64,000 nucleotides of DNA from Amycolatopsis sp. NBRC 101858 (GTDB lineage: Bacteria > Actinomycetota > Actinomycetes > Mycobacteriales > Pseudonocardiaceae): positions 248,001-312,000 of the forward strand of contig NZ_BSTD01000001.1 of NCBI RefSeq assembly GCF_030269325.1. The letters are read 5' to 3'. Positions within the stretch are counted from its first letter, which is position 1. Each line of letters opens with the position of its first letter. Shown piece by piece: positions 1-8,500 of this stretch. Below the pieces are notes generated by a model. It made no database searches, had not been told where the DNA came from, and worked only from the letters and a program-made list of their open reading frames with translations. The position numbers and the translations under genes are program-made.

Positions 1-213
1 ACGGTCGAGCTGCCGTTCGTCTTCGACATCGCCGACGAACCATGGCTGCACGGCGACACCGGCCTCCTCGGTCCCGACCCGGCGCCCGCCGGGCTGGCGG
101 CCCGCGTGCACGGCGCTTGGGTTGCGTTCGCAACCCACGGCGACCCCGGATGGGCAGCGTACGACCCGCAGCGACCGCGACGGGAAGTCTTGGGCGGCAC
201 CGCCGGCGAGTGA
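1..213 (+). CDS. Type B carboxylesterase, C-terminal fragment
   Basis: The window opens inside a gene; frame 1 stays open for 70 codons and stops with TGA. The sequence ELPFVFDI near residue 3, followed by RVHGAWVAFATHGDPG and WAAYDP, is the usual C-terminal end of para-nitrobenzyl esterase-like (type B) carboxylesterases, where a late helix of the form aWaaFA-x-GdP precedes W-P-x-Y. The catalytic Ser, Glu and His lie upstream of the window, so activity cannot be judged. The family hydrolyses carboxylic esters through an alpha/beta-hydrolase fold. No operon partner follows, because the next gene is on the other strand. Confidence 0.8.
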   Translation, partial: TVELPFVFDIADEPWLHGDTGLLGPDPAPAGLAARVHGAWVAFATHGDPGWAAYDPQRPRREVLGGTAGE

Positions 214-315
214 CCGCTCAGACAGTTCCACCGCTGCTCGAAGCCCGAGCCACACGGCCGGCCGGGTGCCCTCGGTCCGGAAAGCCGGCCGCCGGGCGCG
301 GGCCGAGCGGCCGGG

Positions 316-879
316 TCAGTCCGATGCGGTCAGGGTTCGCAGCTGGGCGAACGACTGGTCGATGGCCTCGCGCAGGTCGAGGTCGTCGGCGTCGACCCAG
401 CGCTGGAACGCGACCCGGTACACCGCCGAGCCGGTTTCGGCGGCCAGGCTGGCCTCGGCGTCGCCGATGCCCCGTCGTCGAAGTCCGTCGGCGAGGGCGG
501 CTGACATGTGGGCGAGCTTGATCAGCTCACGTTCTCGGAGATCGGCGTTGGCCGTGATCACCGCGTGCCGCGTCCGGGCGAGGGCACGGTCGTGCCCGAT
601 GATCGCCGCCACGGCGTCGAGCGCGGCCGCCACGGCTTCGAGGGGCGAAGCCGTGGCGGGCGCCGCCTCCAGCGCGGCCAGTGACTTCTCCTCCAGCTCG
701 GCCGCGGCGTCGAAGAGGACCTCGCGCTTGTCGGCGAAGTAGCGAAAGAAGGTGCGGGCCGTCACGCCGGCCCGTTCGGCGATGTCGGCCACCATGGTCT
801 GCTCGAAGCCGCGTTCGAGGTACAGGTTCAGCGCGGCCTCACGCAGTCGGCCGCCGGCTCCCGGCTCCCATCGTCCCAT
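316..879 (-). CDS. TetR family transcriptional regulator
   Basis: A 187-residue protein with an N-terminal TetR DNA-binding domain: helices across residues 10-55, with recognition region GVTARTFFRYFADKREVLF. The C-terminal part is a generic ligand-binding helical domain, and the ligand is unknown. It is divergent from the two-gene operon starting at 982, and two perfect TGATGTCA-N5-TGACATCA sites lie in the 102-bp gap, so it most likely represses both itself and that operon. It is clearly related to the TetR encoded at 48520-49107 (shared opening M-x-RW-x-PG and xTFFR-x-F-x-DKREVLF), and that gene also has a similar operator. Confidence 0.9.
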   Translation of the reverse strand: MGRWEPGAGGRLREAALNLYLERGFEQTMVADIAERAGVTARTFFRYFADKREVLFDAAAELEEKSLAALEAAPATASPLEAVAAALDAVAAIIGHDRALARTRHAVITANADLRERELIKLAHMSAALADGLRRRGIGDAEASLAAETGSAVYRVAFQRWVDADDLDLREAIDQSFAQLRTLTASD

Positions 880-908
880 CCCGCGAGTTTAGTGCTGCCG
901 CATCCGCA

Positions 909-931
909 GTGATGTCATCGGCTGACATCAG
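909..931. promoter_or_regulatory. Candidate TetR operator 1
   Basis: Perfect inverted repeat TGATGTCA (910-917), 5-nt spacer, TGACATCA (923-930). It lies in the divergent promoter region between the TetR gene and the operon at 982. That this TetR binds it is inferred from position and symmetry. Confidence 0.7.
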
Positions 932-940
932 CGTGCTATG

Positions 941-963
941 GTGATGTCAGCTGATGACATCAC
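941..963. promoter_or_regulatory. Candidate TetR operator 2
   Basis: Second perfect copy of the same site, extended by one base pair at each end (GTGATGTCA at 941-949, TGACATCAC at 955-963). Its centre is 32 bp, about three helical turns, from the centre of operator 1, so two dimers could sit on the same face of the DNA. It ends 18 bp before the ATG at 982, so binding would block transcription or initiation of that operon. Confidence 0.7.
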
Positions 964-981
964 TGCGAGAAGGGACAGGCC

Positions 982-1326
982 ATGCCACCGACCACGAGCA
1001 CCACGTTCATGGTCGTCGCAATGCTGCGCGACGACACGGACCTCGCGGAATTCGCCGCGCTGCGGGATGACGAGCACAAACAGCTGGAGGTGCTGCGCTC
1101 GGCCGGGCGGGTCGGCGCCCACTACGTCTCCCCCGCCCGGGGAGCGACGTTCATCGAGGTCATCGCCGACGACGAAAAGCAGGTCGCCGAGACACTGGCG
1201 ACGCTGCCTTTCGCCAGGTTCTTCGACGCCGACGTCTACCCGACCACGCCCCCGGACCCCGCGGAAGCCGCCCACCGGGCGCGATTCTCCGCCGCGAATT
1301 CACCTCTGCGATCCACCGGAGAATAG
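982..1326 (+). CDS. Small YciI/muconolactone isomerase-like alpha-beta barrel protein
   Basis: A 114-residue protein with an ATG preceded by GAAGGGA seven bases upstream. The pattern FMVVAMLRDDTDLAEFAALRDDEHKQLEVLRSAGRV, then GATFIEVIADDEKQVAETLATLPF and FFDADVYP, is that of a dimeric alpha+beta barrel (muconolactone isomerase or YciI-like), in which the last strand carries the size-selective 'LPF-x-x-F-DADVYP' segment. The C-terminal 25 residues look disordered. No catalytic residues could be assigned. It is the first gene of an operon under the double TetR site and is followed after one base by the membrane protein gene at 1328. Its substrate is unknown; small-molecule detoxification would fit the TetR context. 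Confidence 0.65.
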   Translation: MPPTTSTTFMVVAMLRDDTDLAEFAALRDDEHKQLEVLRSAGRVGAHYVSPARGATFIEVIADDEKQVAETLATLPFARFFDADVYPTTPPDPAEAAHRARFSAANSPLRSTGE

Positions 1327-1327
1327 G

Positions 1328-1741
1328 ATGGCGAAGCTCAAGGCGTTCCCGTTCGGCAAGGTGCTCATTTCGTTGTCCGCGGTGGGGACCATGATCGGCT
1401 CGTACGTCGCCGACTGGAACGAGACGCACATCCACAATCCCGCGTGGCCGCCCCACGCCAAGTTCCACAACGCCCAAACCATGAGCATGGGCACCGCACT
1501 GGGGCTGGCGGCCCTGTACCACTTGTGGAAGCCGGGCCGGTCGCGCGAGTCGCTGGACAGCGCGGCCGTCATCGCGAGCCTGTACGGGCTCACCCAGCTT
1601 TCCGCCGCGCTCTACCCGGGAACCGCCAGCGTCGACCCGCCCCGCGAAGACAACTGGCCGCAGCTCAAATACACGCTGCCGAGTCTCGGGCTGATCCTGC
1701 TCGGCTATTCGCTCGATCGCTACCGGATCAGCCGAGCATGA
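1328..1741 (+). CDS. Small membrane protein, DUF6640-like
   Basis: A 137-residue protein starting one base after the stop of the preceding gene, so the two are co-transcribed and probably translationally coupled. Hydrophobic segments are visible near residues 8-25, 50-65, 75-95 and 110-128, giving about four membrane helices. The stretch DWNETHIHNPAWPPHAKFHNAQT between helices 1 and 2 is distinctive; I associate it from memory with proteins labelled DUF6640. The histidines and Asp of that loop (H33, H35, H43, H47 region) could form a metal or substrate site, but this is a guess. Expression should follow the TetR-controlled promoter upstream of 982. Confidence 0.6.
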   Translation: MAKLKAFPFGKVLISLSAVGTMIGSYVADWNETHIHNPAWPPHAKFHNAQTMSMGTALGLAALYHLWKPGRSRESLDSAAVIASLYGLTQLSAALYPGTASVDPPREDNWPQLKYTLPSLGLILLGYSLDRYRISRA

Positions 1742-1772
1742 CGGTGCGGTGACACCTGCCGGCCCGGCTGCT

Positions 1773-2390
1773 TCAGGCTCCGAGCACCAGCGGCACGAGG
1801 AAATAGATCTCGACGGCCTCGTACACCGCTCCGAGGAAGAACAGCGCGAGCGCCGGGAGCCAGAGGCGGCCGAGGCTCGCCAAGCCGCGCACGTAACCCT
1901 GGCGGCGGGTGGGGGCCTCGACCGTCGCGGGCCGGAGCCAGGACCTGCCGAGCAGGTACGCGCCGAACATCACGAGCGCGTACGCCTGGAACTCGATGAG
2001 CAGCGTCAGGGAATGCGGGATGAGGGTCAGCCGCGAAGTCGCGTCGACGGGGGCGAGCGTGATGCCCAGGTCGATCGTCTTGATCGCGAAAACGGCCAGC
2101 CCGGCGAACGGGACCACGAGCGACGGGAGCGTGATGAGCAGCAGCGCGGTCGGGAACACGTTGACGAGGAAGATGACCGCGCCGAACACCCACCCGTTGC
2201 CGACCACCGCGTTGACGAGCGCCCCCTGCCCGCCGCCCGCGAACGAAGCGACCCGCGCGGCGTGCAAGCTCGGGAAGAGCGTCCCCACGGCCATGCCGAG
2301 GAGCAGCACTCCGTAGACGAAGACGTTGACGAGGAGGTACGCCCGGAGATCGGCGCGGATGAGCTGGAACGGCCCGCGGAGGCGAGACAT
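1773..2390 (-). CDS. SpoIIM/DUF95-like integral membrane protein
   Basis: A 205-residue very hydrophobic protein. Segments at about 20-40, 70-92, 92-112, 130-155 and 175-200 look like membrane helices. The spacing, and motifs such as FAGGGQGALVNAVVGNGWVFGAVIFLVNVFPTALLLITLPS, resemble the stage II sporulation protein M (DUF95) family, which occurs widely in non-sporulating actinobacteria and has no known biochemical role there. It is divergent from the TetR gene at 2508, with a 17-bp perfect inverted repeat in between, so it is probably controlled by that TetR. It converges with the operon ending at 1741. Confidence 0.65.
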   Translation of the reverse strand: MSRLRGPFQLIRADLRAYLLVNVFVYGVLLLGMAVGTLFPSLHAARVASFAGGGQGALVNAVVGNGWVFGAVIFLVNVFPTALLLITLPSLVVPFAGLAVFAIKTIDLGITLAPVDATSRLTLIPHSLTLLIEFQAYALVMFGAYLLGRSWLRPATVEAPTRRQGYVRGLASLGRLWLPALALFFLGAVYEAVEIYFLVPLVLGA

Positions 2391-2431
2391 GGTTTACGTC
2401 CATTCGTCGAGGAAACCGCATGTCAGCCGCT

Positions 2432-2496
2432 CTAACACACTGTACTAGAGCGGGTCGGCCGCGACAGTAGCACAGCGTGCTAGTACAGTGTGTTAG
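2432..2496. promoter_or_regulatory. Divergent promoter region with 17-bp perfect inverted arms
   Basis: CTAACACACTGTACTAG at 2432-2448 is matched exactly, in inverted orientation, by 2480-2496, with 31 bp between the arms. The second arm ends just before the GAGGAGG ribosome-binding site of the TetR gene at 2508, and the first lies just upstream of the SpoIIM-like gene. This arrangement suits one TetR dimer pair controlling both directions. Binding is inferred. Confidence 0.65.
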
Positions 2497-2507
2497 AGGA
2501 GGTGCCC

Positions 2508-3113
2508 ATGGCGGAGCAGGAGACGGGGACCGGCAGCCGGGACCGGATTCTTCGGGCGGCCATGGCGATGTTCGGGGAGAACCAGGGCGCGCGGCTCAGC
2601 GTGCGCGCGGTCGCGGCGCGGGCCGGGGTGAGCACCGGCTCGCTCCGGTACCACTTCCCGACGCAGCGCGTGCTGCAGGACGCCGTGCTCGCCGGCATCT
2701 ACGACGTGATCGCCCCCGACGACCGAATCCACGACCGCTCCACACCGGCGCGGGACCGGCTGATCGACTGCCTCCGCCAAGTCCTCGCTCTCGCCGGCGT
2801 GGGCGAGCAGGCACGGGCCGGCTGGGGCGAGATCTTCAGGACGTACATCGAGCCCGAACCGACCGAGGAGAGCCGCGCGGCGTACCTCTCGATCGAGCGG
2901 GAGGCGCAACGCCGGGTCGAGTACTGGCTGACCGTCCTGCGCAGCGAAGGCGCACTCGCCGAGGGCGACGACAGCCGGCGTGCCAGGTTCCTGGTGACCG
3001 TGCTCAACGGACTGTCCATCGCGAGGGCGCTGCCCTCCGAGGAATCGATCCTGGCCACCGAAACCGAGACCCTCCACGCGGCGGTCGACCACGTCCTCGG
3101 TTCCCGGTTCTGA
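2508..3113 (+). CDS. TetR family transcriptional regulator
   Basis: A 201-residue protein. I take the ATG at 2508 because GAGGAGG sits five bases upstream; an in-frame GTG at 2490 lies inside the inverted repeat and is less likely. The N-terminal HTH spans roughly residues 12-58, with recognition helix region GVSTGSLRYHFPTQRVLQ. The C-terminal half is helical and variable, as usual for ligand-binding TetR domains. It faces the SpoIIM-like membrane gene across the perfect inverted repeat at 2432-2496, which is the obvious operator. The effector is unknown. Confidence 0.9.
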   Translation: MAEQETGTGSRDRILRAAMAMFGENQGARLSVRAVAARAGVSTGSLRYHFPTQRVLQDAVLAGIYDVIAPDDRIHDRSTPARDRLIDCLRQVLALAGVGEQARAGWGEIFRTYIEPEPTEESRAAYLSIEREAQRRVEYWLTVLRSEGALAEGDDSRRARFLVTVLNGLSIARALPSEESILATETETLHAAVDHVLGSRF

Positions 3114-3152
3114 CGGCGCTCTCGCCGGGCGCGAAGATTTCTCGCCGGCGCA

Positions 3153-3179
3153 TGTCGAGAACCGGTGATCGGCTCCGAC
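3153..3179 (+). promoter_or_regulatory. Candidate ECF42-type promoter
   Basis: TGTCGA (3153-3158), a 17-nt spacer, then CGAC (3176-3179), lying 57 bp before the first gene of the ECF42 module. From memory, published ECF42 target promoters carry TGTCGA at -35 and a CGA core at -10. If right, the sigma factor encoded at 4320 drives its own operon. Confidence 0.5.
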
Positions 3180-3235
3180 TCAGGGGCACTCGCGCGGCCG
3201 GCAGGGCCGCCACCCACGAAATGTGAGCACGCACC

Positions 3236-3964
3236 ATGACCAAGGTGACCGCCCAGATGTCGGTGTCCGTCGATGGCTTCTACACCGGGCCGCGGGCTGC
3301 CGATGAGGTGACCGGCTGGATGCAGGGTCCCGAAGCGCCCGGGTTCTTCCGGGTCACCCGGTGGGCCGTCGATGCCGCCGCCTGGCGGGAGCGGCAGGGC
3401 TTTGCCGGGGGTGAACGGTCGGTCGACTCGGACGTCGTCGAGGAGATGTTCGCCTCCGCCGGGGCCTATGTCATGGGACGGCGGATGTTCGACGCCGGTG
3501 AGCTCCCCTGGGGTGACGAGCCGCCGTTCCACGCCCCGGTGTTCGTCGTCACCCACCGTCCGCGGGAGGTGCTCGAACGCCGGGGTGGCACCTCCTTCAC
3601 CTTCGTCACCGACGGGGTCGAGCGGGCCGTCGAGCTGGCGCGGGACGCCGCCGGGGGCAAGGACGTCGCCGTGGCCGGGGGTGGGGAGCTGCTGCGCCAG
3701 GTGCTGGCCGCCGGGCTGCTCGAGCAGCTCGAGCTGCACATCGCGCCCGTGCTGCTGGGTGAGGGGCAACGCCTGTTCGGGCCCGGCCTCGGCCTCGGTG
3801 CCGACGACGGCATCGAGCTGGTCCCGGCCCGGGTCGTCGAGTCGCCCGGGGTCACCCACATCCGCTATACCGTCACCGGGCGGTCGAAACTGGTCTTGGA
3901 CGATCGCGGGGCCGGCGGCGAGCTGGTCGGACCGTCCCAGGCGGAGCAGAGGAGCGCGCTGTGA
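3236..3964 (+). CDS. RibD C-terminal/dihydrofolate reductase-like protein
   Basis: A 242-residue protein opening with MTKVTAQMSVSVDGFYTGP, the strand and substrate-facing loop of the bacterial bifunctional deaminase-reductase C-terminal (RibD_C) family. GAYVMGRRMFD near residue 80 and a later KDVAVAGGGELLRQVL (about residue 140) supply the NADPH-binding GG loop, and the family closes with PVLLGEGQRLF. Such stand-alone proteins are presumed NADPH reductases of unknown substrate. Its stop overlaps the GTG of the DGPF gene by 4 bp (GTGA), so it is part of the ECF42 operon. The last 30 residues are an unusual polar tail. Confidence 0.8.
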   Translation: MTKVTAQMSVSVDGFYTGPRAADEVTGWMQGPEAPGFFRVTRWAVDAAAWRERQGFAGGERSVDSDVVEEMFASAGAYVMGRRMFDAGELPWGDEPPFHAPVFVVTHRPREVLERRGGTSFTFVTDGVERAVELARDAAGGKDVAVAGGGELLRQVLAAGLLEQLELHIAPVLLGEGQRLFGPGLGLGADDGIELVPARVVESPGVTHIRYTVTGRSKLVLDDRGAGGELVGPSQAEQRSAL

Positions 3965-4323
3965 AGTACATGCTGCTGATCTACGGCAACGAGGAAGCCT
4001 TCACCTCGATCGGTGCGGACGCCCTCGCCGAGCTCATCCGCGAGACCGATGCCCTCAACCAGGAGCTGTTCGAGTCCGGTGAGCTGGTCGGCGCCTACGG
4101 GATGGCCGACCAGATGAACTCCAAGATGGTCCGGGTCGCCGACGGGACGCCGGTGGTGACCGACGGCCCCTTCGCCGAGGCCAAGGAGTTCCTGGGCAGC
4201 TTCACGATCCTCGACTGCGACAGCCTGGAACGAGCCTTGGAGATCGCGGCCCGCAACCCGTCGGCGCGCCACTGGGGTGTCGAGGTCCGGCCGCTCATGC
4301 ACGAGGCCAACGTCGGGCCGTGA
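3961..4323 (+). CDS. DGPF/YCII-family protein of the ECF42 module
   Basis: A 120-residue alpha-beta barrel protein with the diagnostic motif TDGPFAEAKE near residue 65, flanked by KYMLLIYGNEEAF at the start and VEVRPL at the end. DGPF proteins are the constant genomic partners of ECF42 sigma factors, but their activity is unknown. The GTG start overlaps the upstream stop by 4 bp, and the downstream sigma gene starts in its stop codon, so all three genes are translationally coupled. A second such protein is at 26378-26707. Confidence 0.88.
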   Translation: MKYMLLIYGNEEAFTSIGADALAELIRETDALNQELFESGELVGAYGMADQMNSKMVRVADGTPVVTDGPFAEAKEFLGSFTILDCDSLERALEIAARNPSARHWGVEVRPLMHEANVGP

Positions 4324-5525
4324 ACGACTGGCAGGCCGTCCGGCGGCTGGTCCCGGAAGTGCTCGGGGTGCTGGTGCGCCGCTACGGCCGGTTCGACGCC
4401 TGCGAGGACGCCGTCCAGGAGGCGCTGCTGGCCGCCGCGGCCCAGTGGCCGGTCGAGGGGTGGCCGGAGAGCCCCCGGGCGTGGCTGGTGACCGTGGCCT
4501 CGCGCCGCCTCGCCGACCAGGTGCGCAGCGACGCCGCTCGCCGCCGGCGGGAGGAGGCCGATGCCCTGCGCACGCCGCCCGCCGGTGGCGAGGTGCAGGC
4601 CGGCGACGACACCCTCACGCTGCTGTTCCTGTGCTGCCACCCGGCGCTGACCCCGTCGTCGCAGATCGCGTTGACCCTGCGGGCCGTCGGCGGCCTGTCG
4701 ACCGCCGAGATCGCCCGGGCCTTCCTCGTGCCCGAGGCGACCATGGCGCAGCGCATCAGCCGGGCCAAGCAACGCATCAAGGCGGCCGGGGCCGGCTTCG
4801 ACCTGCCACCGCCGGCCGAGCGGGCGCAGCGGCTCGGCGTCGTGCTCCACGTCGTCTACCTCGTCTTCAACGAGGGCTACACGGCCACGTCGGGGACGCG
4901 GCTGGTGCGGGCCGAGCTGACGGCCGAGGCCATCCGGCTGGCCCGCGAGCTGCACCGGCTGGTCCCCGGCGACGGCGAGGTGGCCGGGCTCCTGGCCCTG
5001 CTGCTGCTCACCGACGCCCGCCGCCGGGCCCGCACCGCCGCGGACGGCTCGCTGGTGCCGCTGAGCGAGCAGGACCGGACGCTCTGGAACACCGAGGCCA
5101 TCGCCGAGGGCGTGGCCCTCGTGACCGCCGCCCTGGCCGGCGGCCCCCTCGGCCCGTACCAGCTCCAGGCCGCCATCGCCGCCGTCCACGACGAGGCACC
5201 CGCCGCCGGCGTCACCGATTGGCCGCAGATCCTGGCCCTCTACACGGTTCTGGAGCGCGTGGCCCCCAACCCGACGGTGACGCTCAACCGGGCGGTGGCG
5301 GTGGCCGAGGTCCACGGCCCCGCGGCCGGGCTGGCCCTGCTCGACGCCGTCTCGGCCGACGAGCGCATCGCCGCCTCCCACCACCTCGTGTCCGTGCGGG
5401 CCCACCTGCTGGAGCTGGCCGGCGACCACGACGCGGCGCGCGCCGGCTACCGGGAAGCGGCCCGGCGCACCACCAGCGAACCGGAGCGGCGCCACCTCCT
5501 GACCCGCGCCGCGCGGCTGGGGTGA
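4320..5525 (+). CDS. ECF42-type RNA polymerase sigma factor with C-terminal extension
   Basis: A 401-residue sigma factor, about twice the length of a plain ECF sigma factor. Region 2 spans roughly residues 8-70 (ACEDAVQEALLAAAAQWP, then PRAWLVTVASRRLADQ). Region 4 is near 110-165, with STAEIARAFLVPEATMAQRISRAKQRIK as its helix-turn-helix. Residues 180-400 are the TPR-like extension typical of the ECF42 group (YLVFNEGY, LLLLTDARR, QLQAAIAAVHDEA, NPTVTLNRAVAVAEVHGP). In this group, known work shows that the extension is needed for activity and that no classical anti-sigma factor is present. It is translationally coupled to the DGPF gene (GTGA overlap). Confidence 0.92.
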   Translation: MNDWQAVRRLVPEVLGVLVRRYGRFDACEDAVQEALLAAAAQWPVEGWPESPRAWLVTVASRRLADQVRSDAARRRREEADALRTPPAGGEVQAGDDTLTLLFLCCHPALTPSSQIALTLRAVGGLSTAEIARAFLVPEATMAQRISRAKQRIKAAGAGFDLPPPAERAQRLGVVLHVVYLVFNEGYTATSGTRLVRAELTAEAIRLARELHRLVPGDGEVAGLLALLLLTDARRRARTAADGSLVPLSEQDRTLWNTEAIAEGVALVTAALAGGPLGPYQLQAAIAAVHDEAPAAGVTDWPQILALYTVLERVAPNPTVTLNRAVAVAEVHGPAAGLALLDAVSADERIAASHHLVSVRAHLLELAGDHDAARAGYREAARRTTSEPERRHLLTRAARLG

Positions 5526-5544
5526 GCGCGCGCTCCCCGCCGCG

Positions 5545-8500
5545 TCACGGTGTCACCTCCGCGATCCTCGAAAAGCTGTTCTGCGCGGCCGCGACGACGA
5601 TCCGCACCTGGGCCGTCGTCACCGGCGCCGGGAACGGGATCCACCGGTAGACGGCGGTGTTGCCGGTGACGTGGACCTGGTCGGCCCACTGGGCGCCGTC
5701 CCAGGTCTGCACGGTGAAGTCGGTCGGGACGCCGTCCGGGTTGGACGCGAAGCCGACGCCGGTCAACGCGGTCGCAGCGGGGGCCGTGACGGTGAGGGTG
5801 TCCGGGTACCGGCTGTCGGTGTCGTCGTTCCAGAACGTCGCCAGGTCGTGGTCGATCGCGTTCGACGCCAGGTAGGTGCGGGTCGCGCCGTCGACGACGT
5901 TCGGCGCGTGCTCGCTCGACGCCGACGCCGTCGTCCCGCTCGCCCAGCTGCCGAACACCGGCACGTTCACCGTCGTCTTCGCTTCCCCGCCGCGAGGGGC
6001 CTTCACGGTCAGCGTCACCGGGTACAGGCCGCTCTTGACGCCCGCGGGCACGGTGATCCGCACGGTCGCCGGCGTCTCGGAAGTGGCCGGGGTCAACGGG
6101 ATTCCCGCCGGGGTGGCCGTCACGGTCCAGCCCGCCGGGACCTGCGCGCCGAGCGTCGCCTGCGCGTCCACTGTGGACCGGCCTTCGATGACCACCGGGA
6201 CGTCGCCGCTGCCGCCCGCGGTGATCGCGGCGGGCGTGCCCGTGGTGAGCGCGAGCCGGGTGAACGGCGTGCGCGGCGGCGTCACGGTGAACGTGTAGTC
6301 CCCCGAACCGGCGGTCAGGGTGAGCGTCTCGTCGTCGGCGCGGCCGACCGTCAGGCCGGGGTCGGGCTGGGCCGCGTGCCCGTCGGCGAAGATCGTCCGC
6401 CCGCTCTCGCGGACCGACGACTGCTTGCCGCCGAGCAGCGGCAGCCGGATCGTCGCCTTCGCCCCGACCGGGACCGTCGCGTGGTAGGTGAGGGTGCTGC
6501 CGTCGCGCCGCCAGGAACTCACCACGGTCCCCCGCACGGTCTGCTGCTGCGCCGTCACGTGGGTGAGGTTCCCGGCGACGGCGGGCGCGAGGGTGAACTC
6601 GCGCCAGCCGGGCGTGCCGGGCTGGATCCCGGCCAGCTGCTGCTGGAACCACTGGCCGACCGCGCCGCCGAGTCCGATGTGGTCCTTCGACGACGTGCCG
6701 TCCGGCGCCGAGGAGTTGTCCCACTTCTCCCAGATCGTCCCCGGTCCCTGGTTCACCATGTACCCGAAGCTCGGGTAGTCGGTGCGCTGGGCGATGGCGA
6801 GCGCGACGTCGTTGCGCTGGTATTTGCCCAGCGCCTGGAACACCAGCGTCGTGCCGACGAAGCCGGTCGTGACGTGGTTCTGGTGCGCGGCGACGTCGGC
6901 GACCAGCCGGTCCACTGTGGACTGCTCACGCCCGGCCGGGACGAGCCCGAACACGAGCGGCAGGGCGTAGGACAGCTGCGTCCCGGTGCCGAAGACGCCG
7001 GTGTCGGCGGAGTAGAACCGCTTGAGGAAGCCCGTCGCGATCTGCCCGGCGAGTGCGGTGTACTTCGTGGCGTCGGCCTGCTTGCCCAGTGCTCCGGCCA
7101 TCTTCGCGAGCAGTTGCGCGTCGAGGTAGGAGAAGCCGGTCTGGAAGTAACCGTGCGGCGTGCTGACTGTCGAAAGCCAGTCGTCGCCCCACGACGTCGG
7201 CGGGTTGACGACGACGTGGTCGGCGTCGCTGATCGTGCCGAGGTAGTCGACCCACGCCTTGACGTGGTCGTAGTGGGTCGCGAGCAGCTGCGCGTTCCCG
7301 TACTGCGTGTAGGAGTCCCAGATGATCTGCGGGTACGCGGTACCCCAGGCCGGGTCGGTGAGCCAGTCCGTGCGGCCGTTGACCGGCGCGACCGACGGCA
7401 GGCTGCCGTCGGCGTTCCGGCTGGTCACCATGTCGCCGAGCCACTTCGCGTAGAACGCCTGCATGTCGAAGTTGGCCATCGCCTCCTGGTCGGAGTCGGC
7501 GGCGTCGCCGAGCCAGCCGTGGCGCTCGCGGGTCGGGCAGTCCATCTGGATCGACTCGAGGTTGTTCAGCTGCGTCTGCGTGACGGCGGCCTGGATCTTG
7601 TCGAGCCCCGGGTCCGAGGTGTCGAACCCGCCCGTCGAGGCGACATCGGTGTGGATCTCCTGCGCGGTCACGGTGACGGCGGCGTCGTCGGGGACACCGG
7701 TCAGCTCGGCGTAGCGGAAGCCGGCGTAGTTGAAGTGCGGCAGGTACGTCTCGGTTCCGTTGCCGCTGAAGGTGTAGTGGTCGGTCTGCCGCGGCGGCTC
7801 GGAGCCGCCGAAGCTGATGTTCGCGGTCGTGACACGGCCACCTCCGTCGAGGATCTCGCCCTTCTTCAGCGACGCCGTCGTCCCGGCGGGCTGCGCGGCC
7901 CGCAGCGTCGCCTGGCCGGTGCGGTTCTGGCCGAAGTCGTAGACGCGCACGCCCGGCGCGGGCCGGGTTTCCTTGACCGGCTTGAAGTTCGCGACAATCT
8001 CCGACGGCGGGGTGGTGTCGGGCAGCAGCTGCGTGACGCCGCTGTCGACCACCGCCGGGTTCGGGCCGTAGACGCCGATCTCGGCCAGCCGGAAGGTGCA
8101 GCTCGTCCCGGCGCAGGCGAGCTTCGTCGCGGTCACCCGCACGTACCGGCCGGTGACGTCCGCGGGCACGGTGACGGCCGCGGTGCCCGGGTTGGGCTGG
8201 TCGGCGTCCGTGCGGTCGGCGACGGTCGTCGCGGTGGCGAACGCCGGATCGTCGCTGACCTGGACGCGGTAGCGCACCGGGAAACCGGCGCCGGCGAAGT
8301 CCCCCGCGGGGTCGTTCGTCGGCCGCGCCGGGAACAGCGTCACCGAGCCGAGGTGCTGCGCCGAGCCGAGGTCGACCTGCGCCCACTTCGTCCTGTCGGC
8401 GCTGGATTCGATGGCCGAGTGGTAGCCCTCCGACGCGTCGCTCGAACCGTCGATCCCGTCGGTCGCGGCCGCCGGAGACCAGCCGCAGCAGGTGGTCGTG

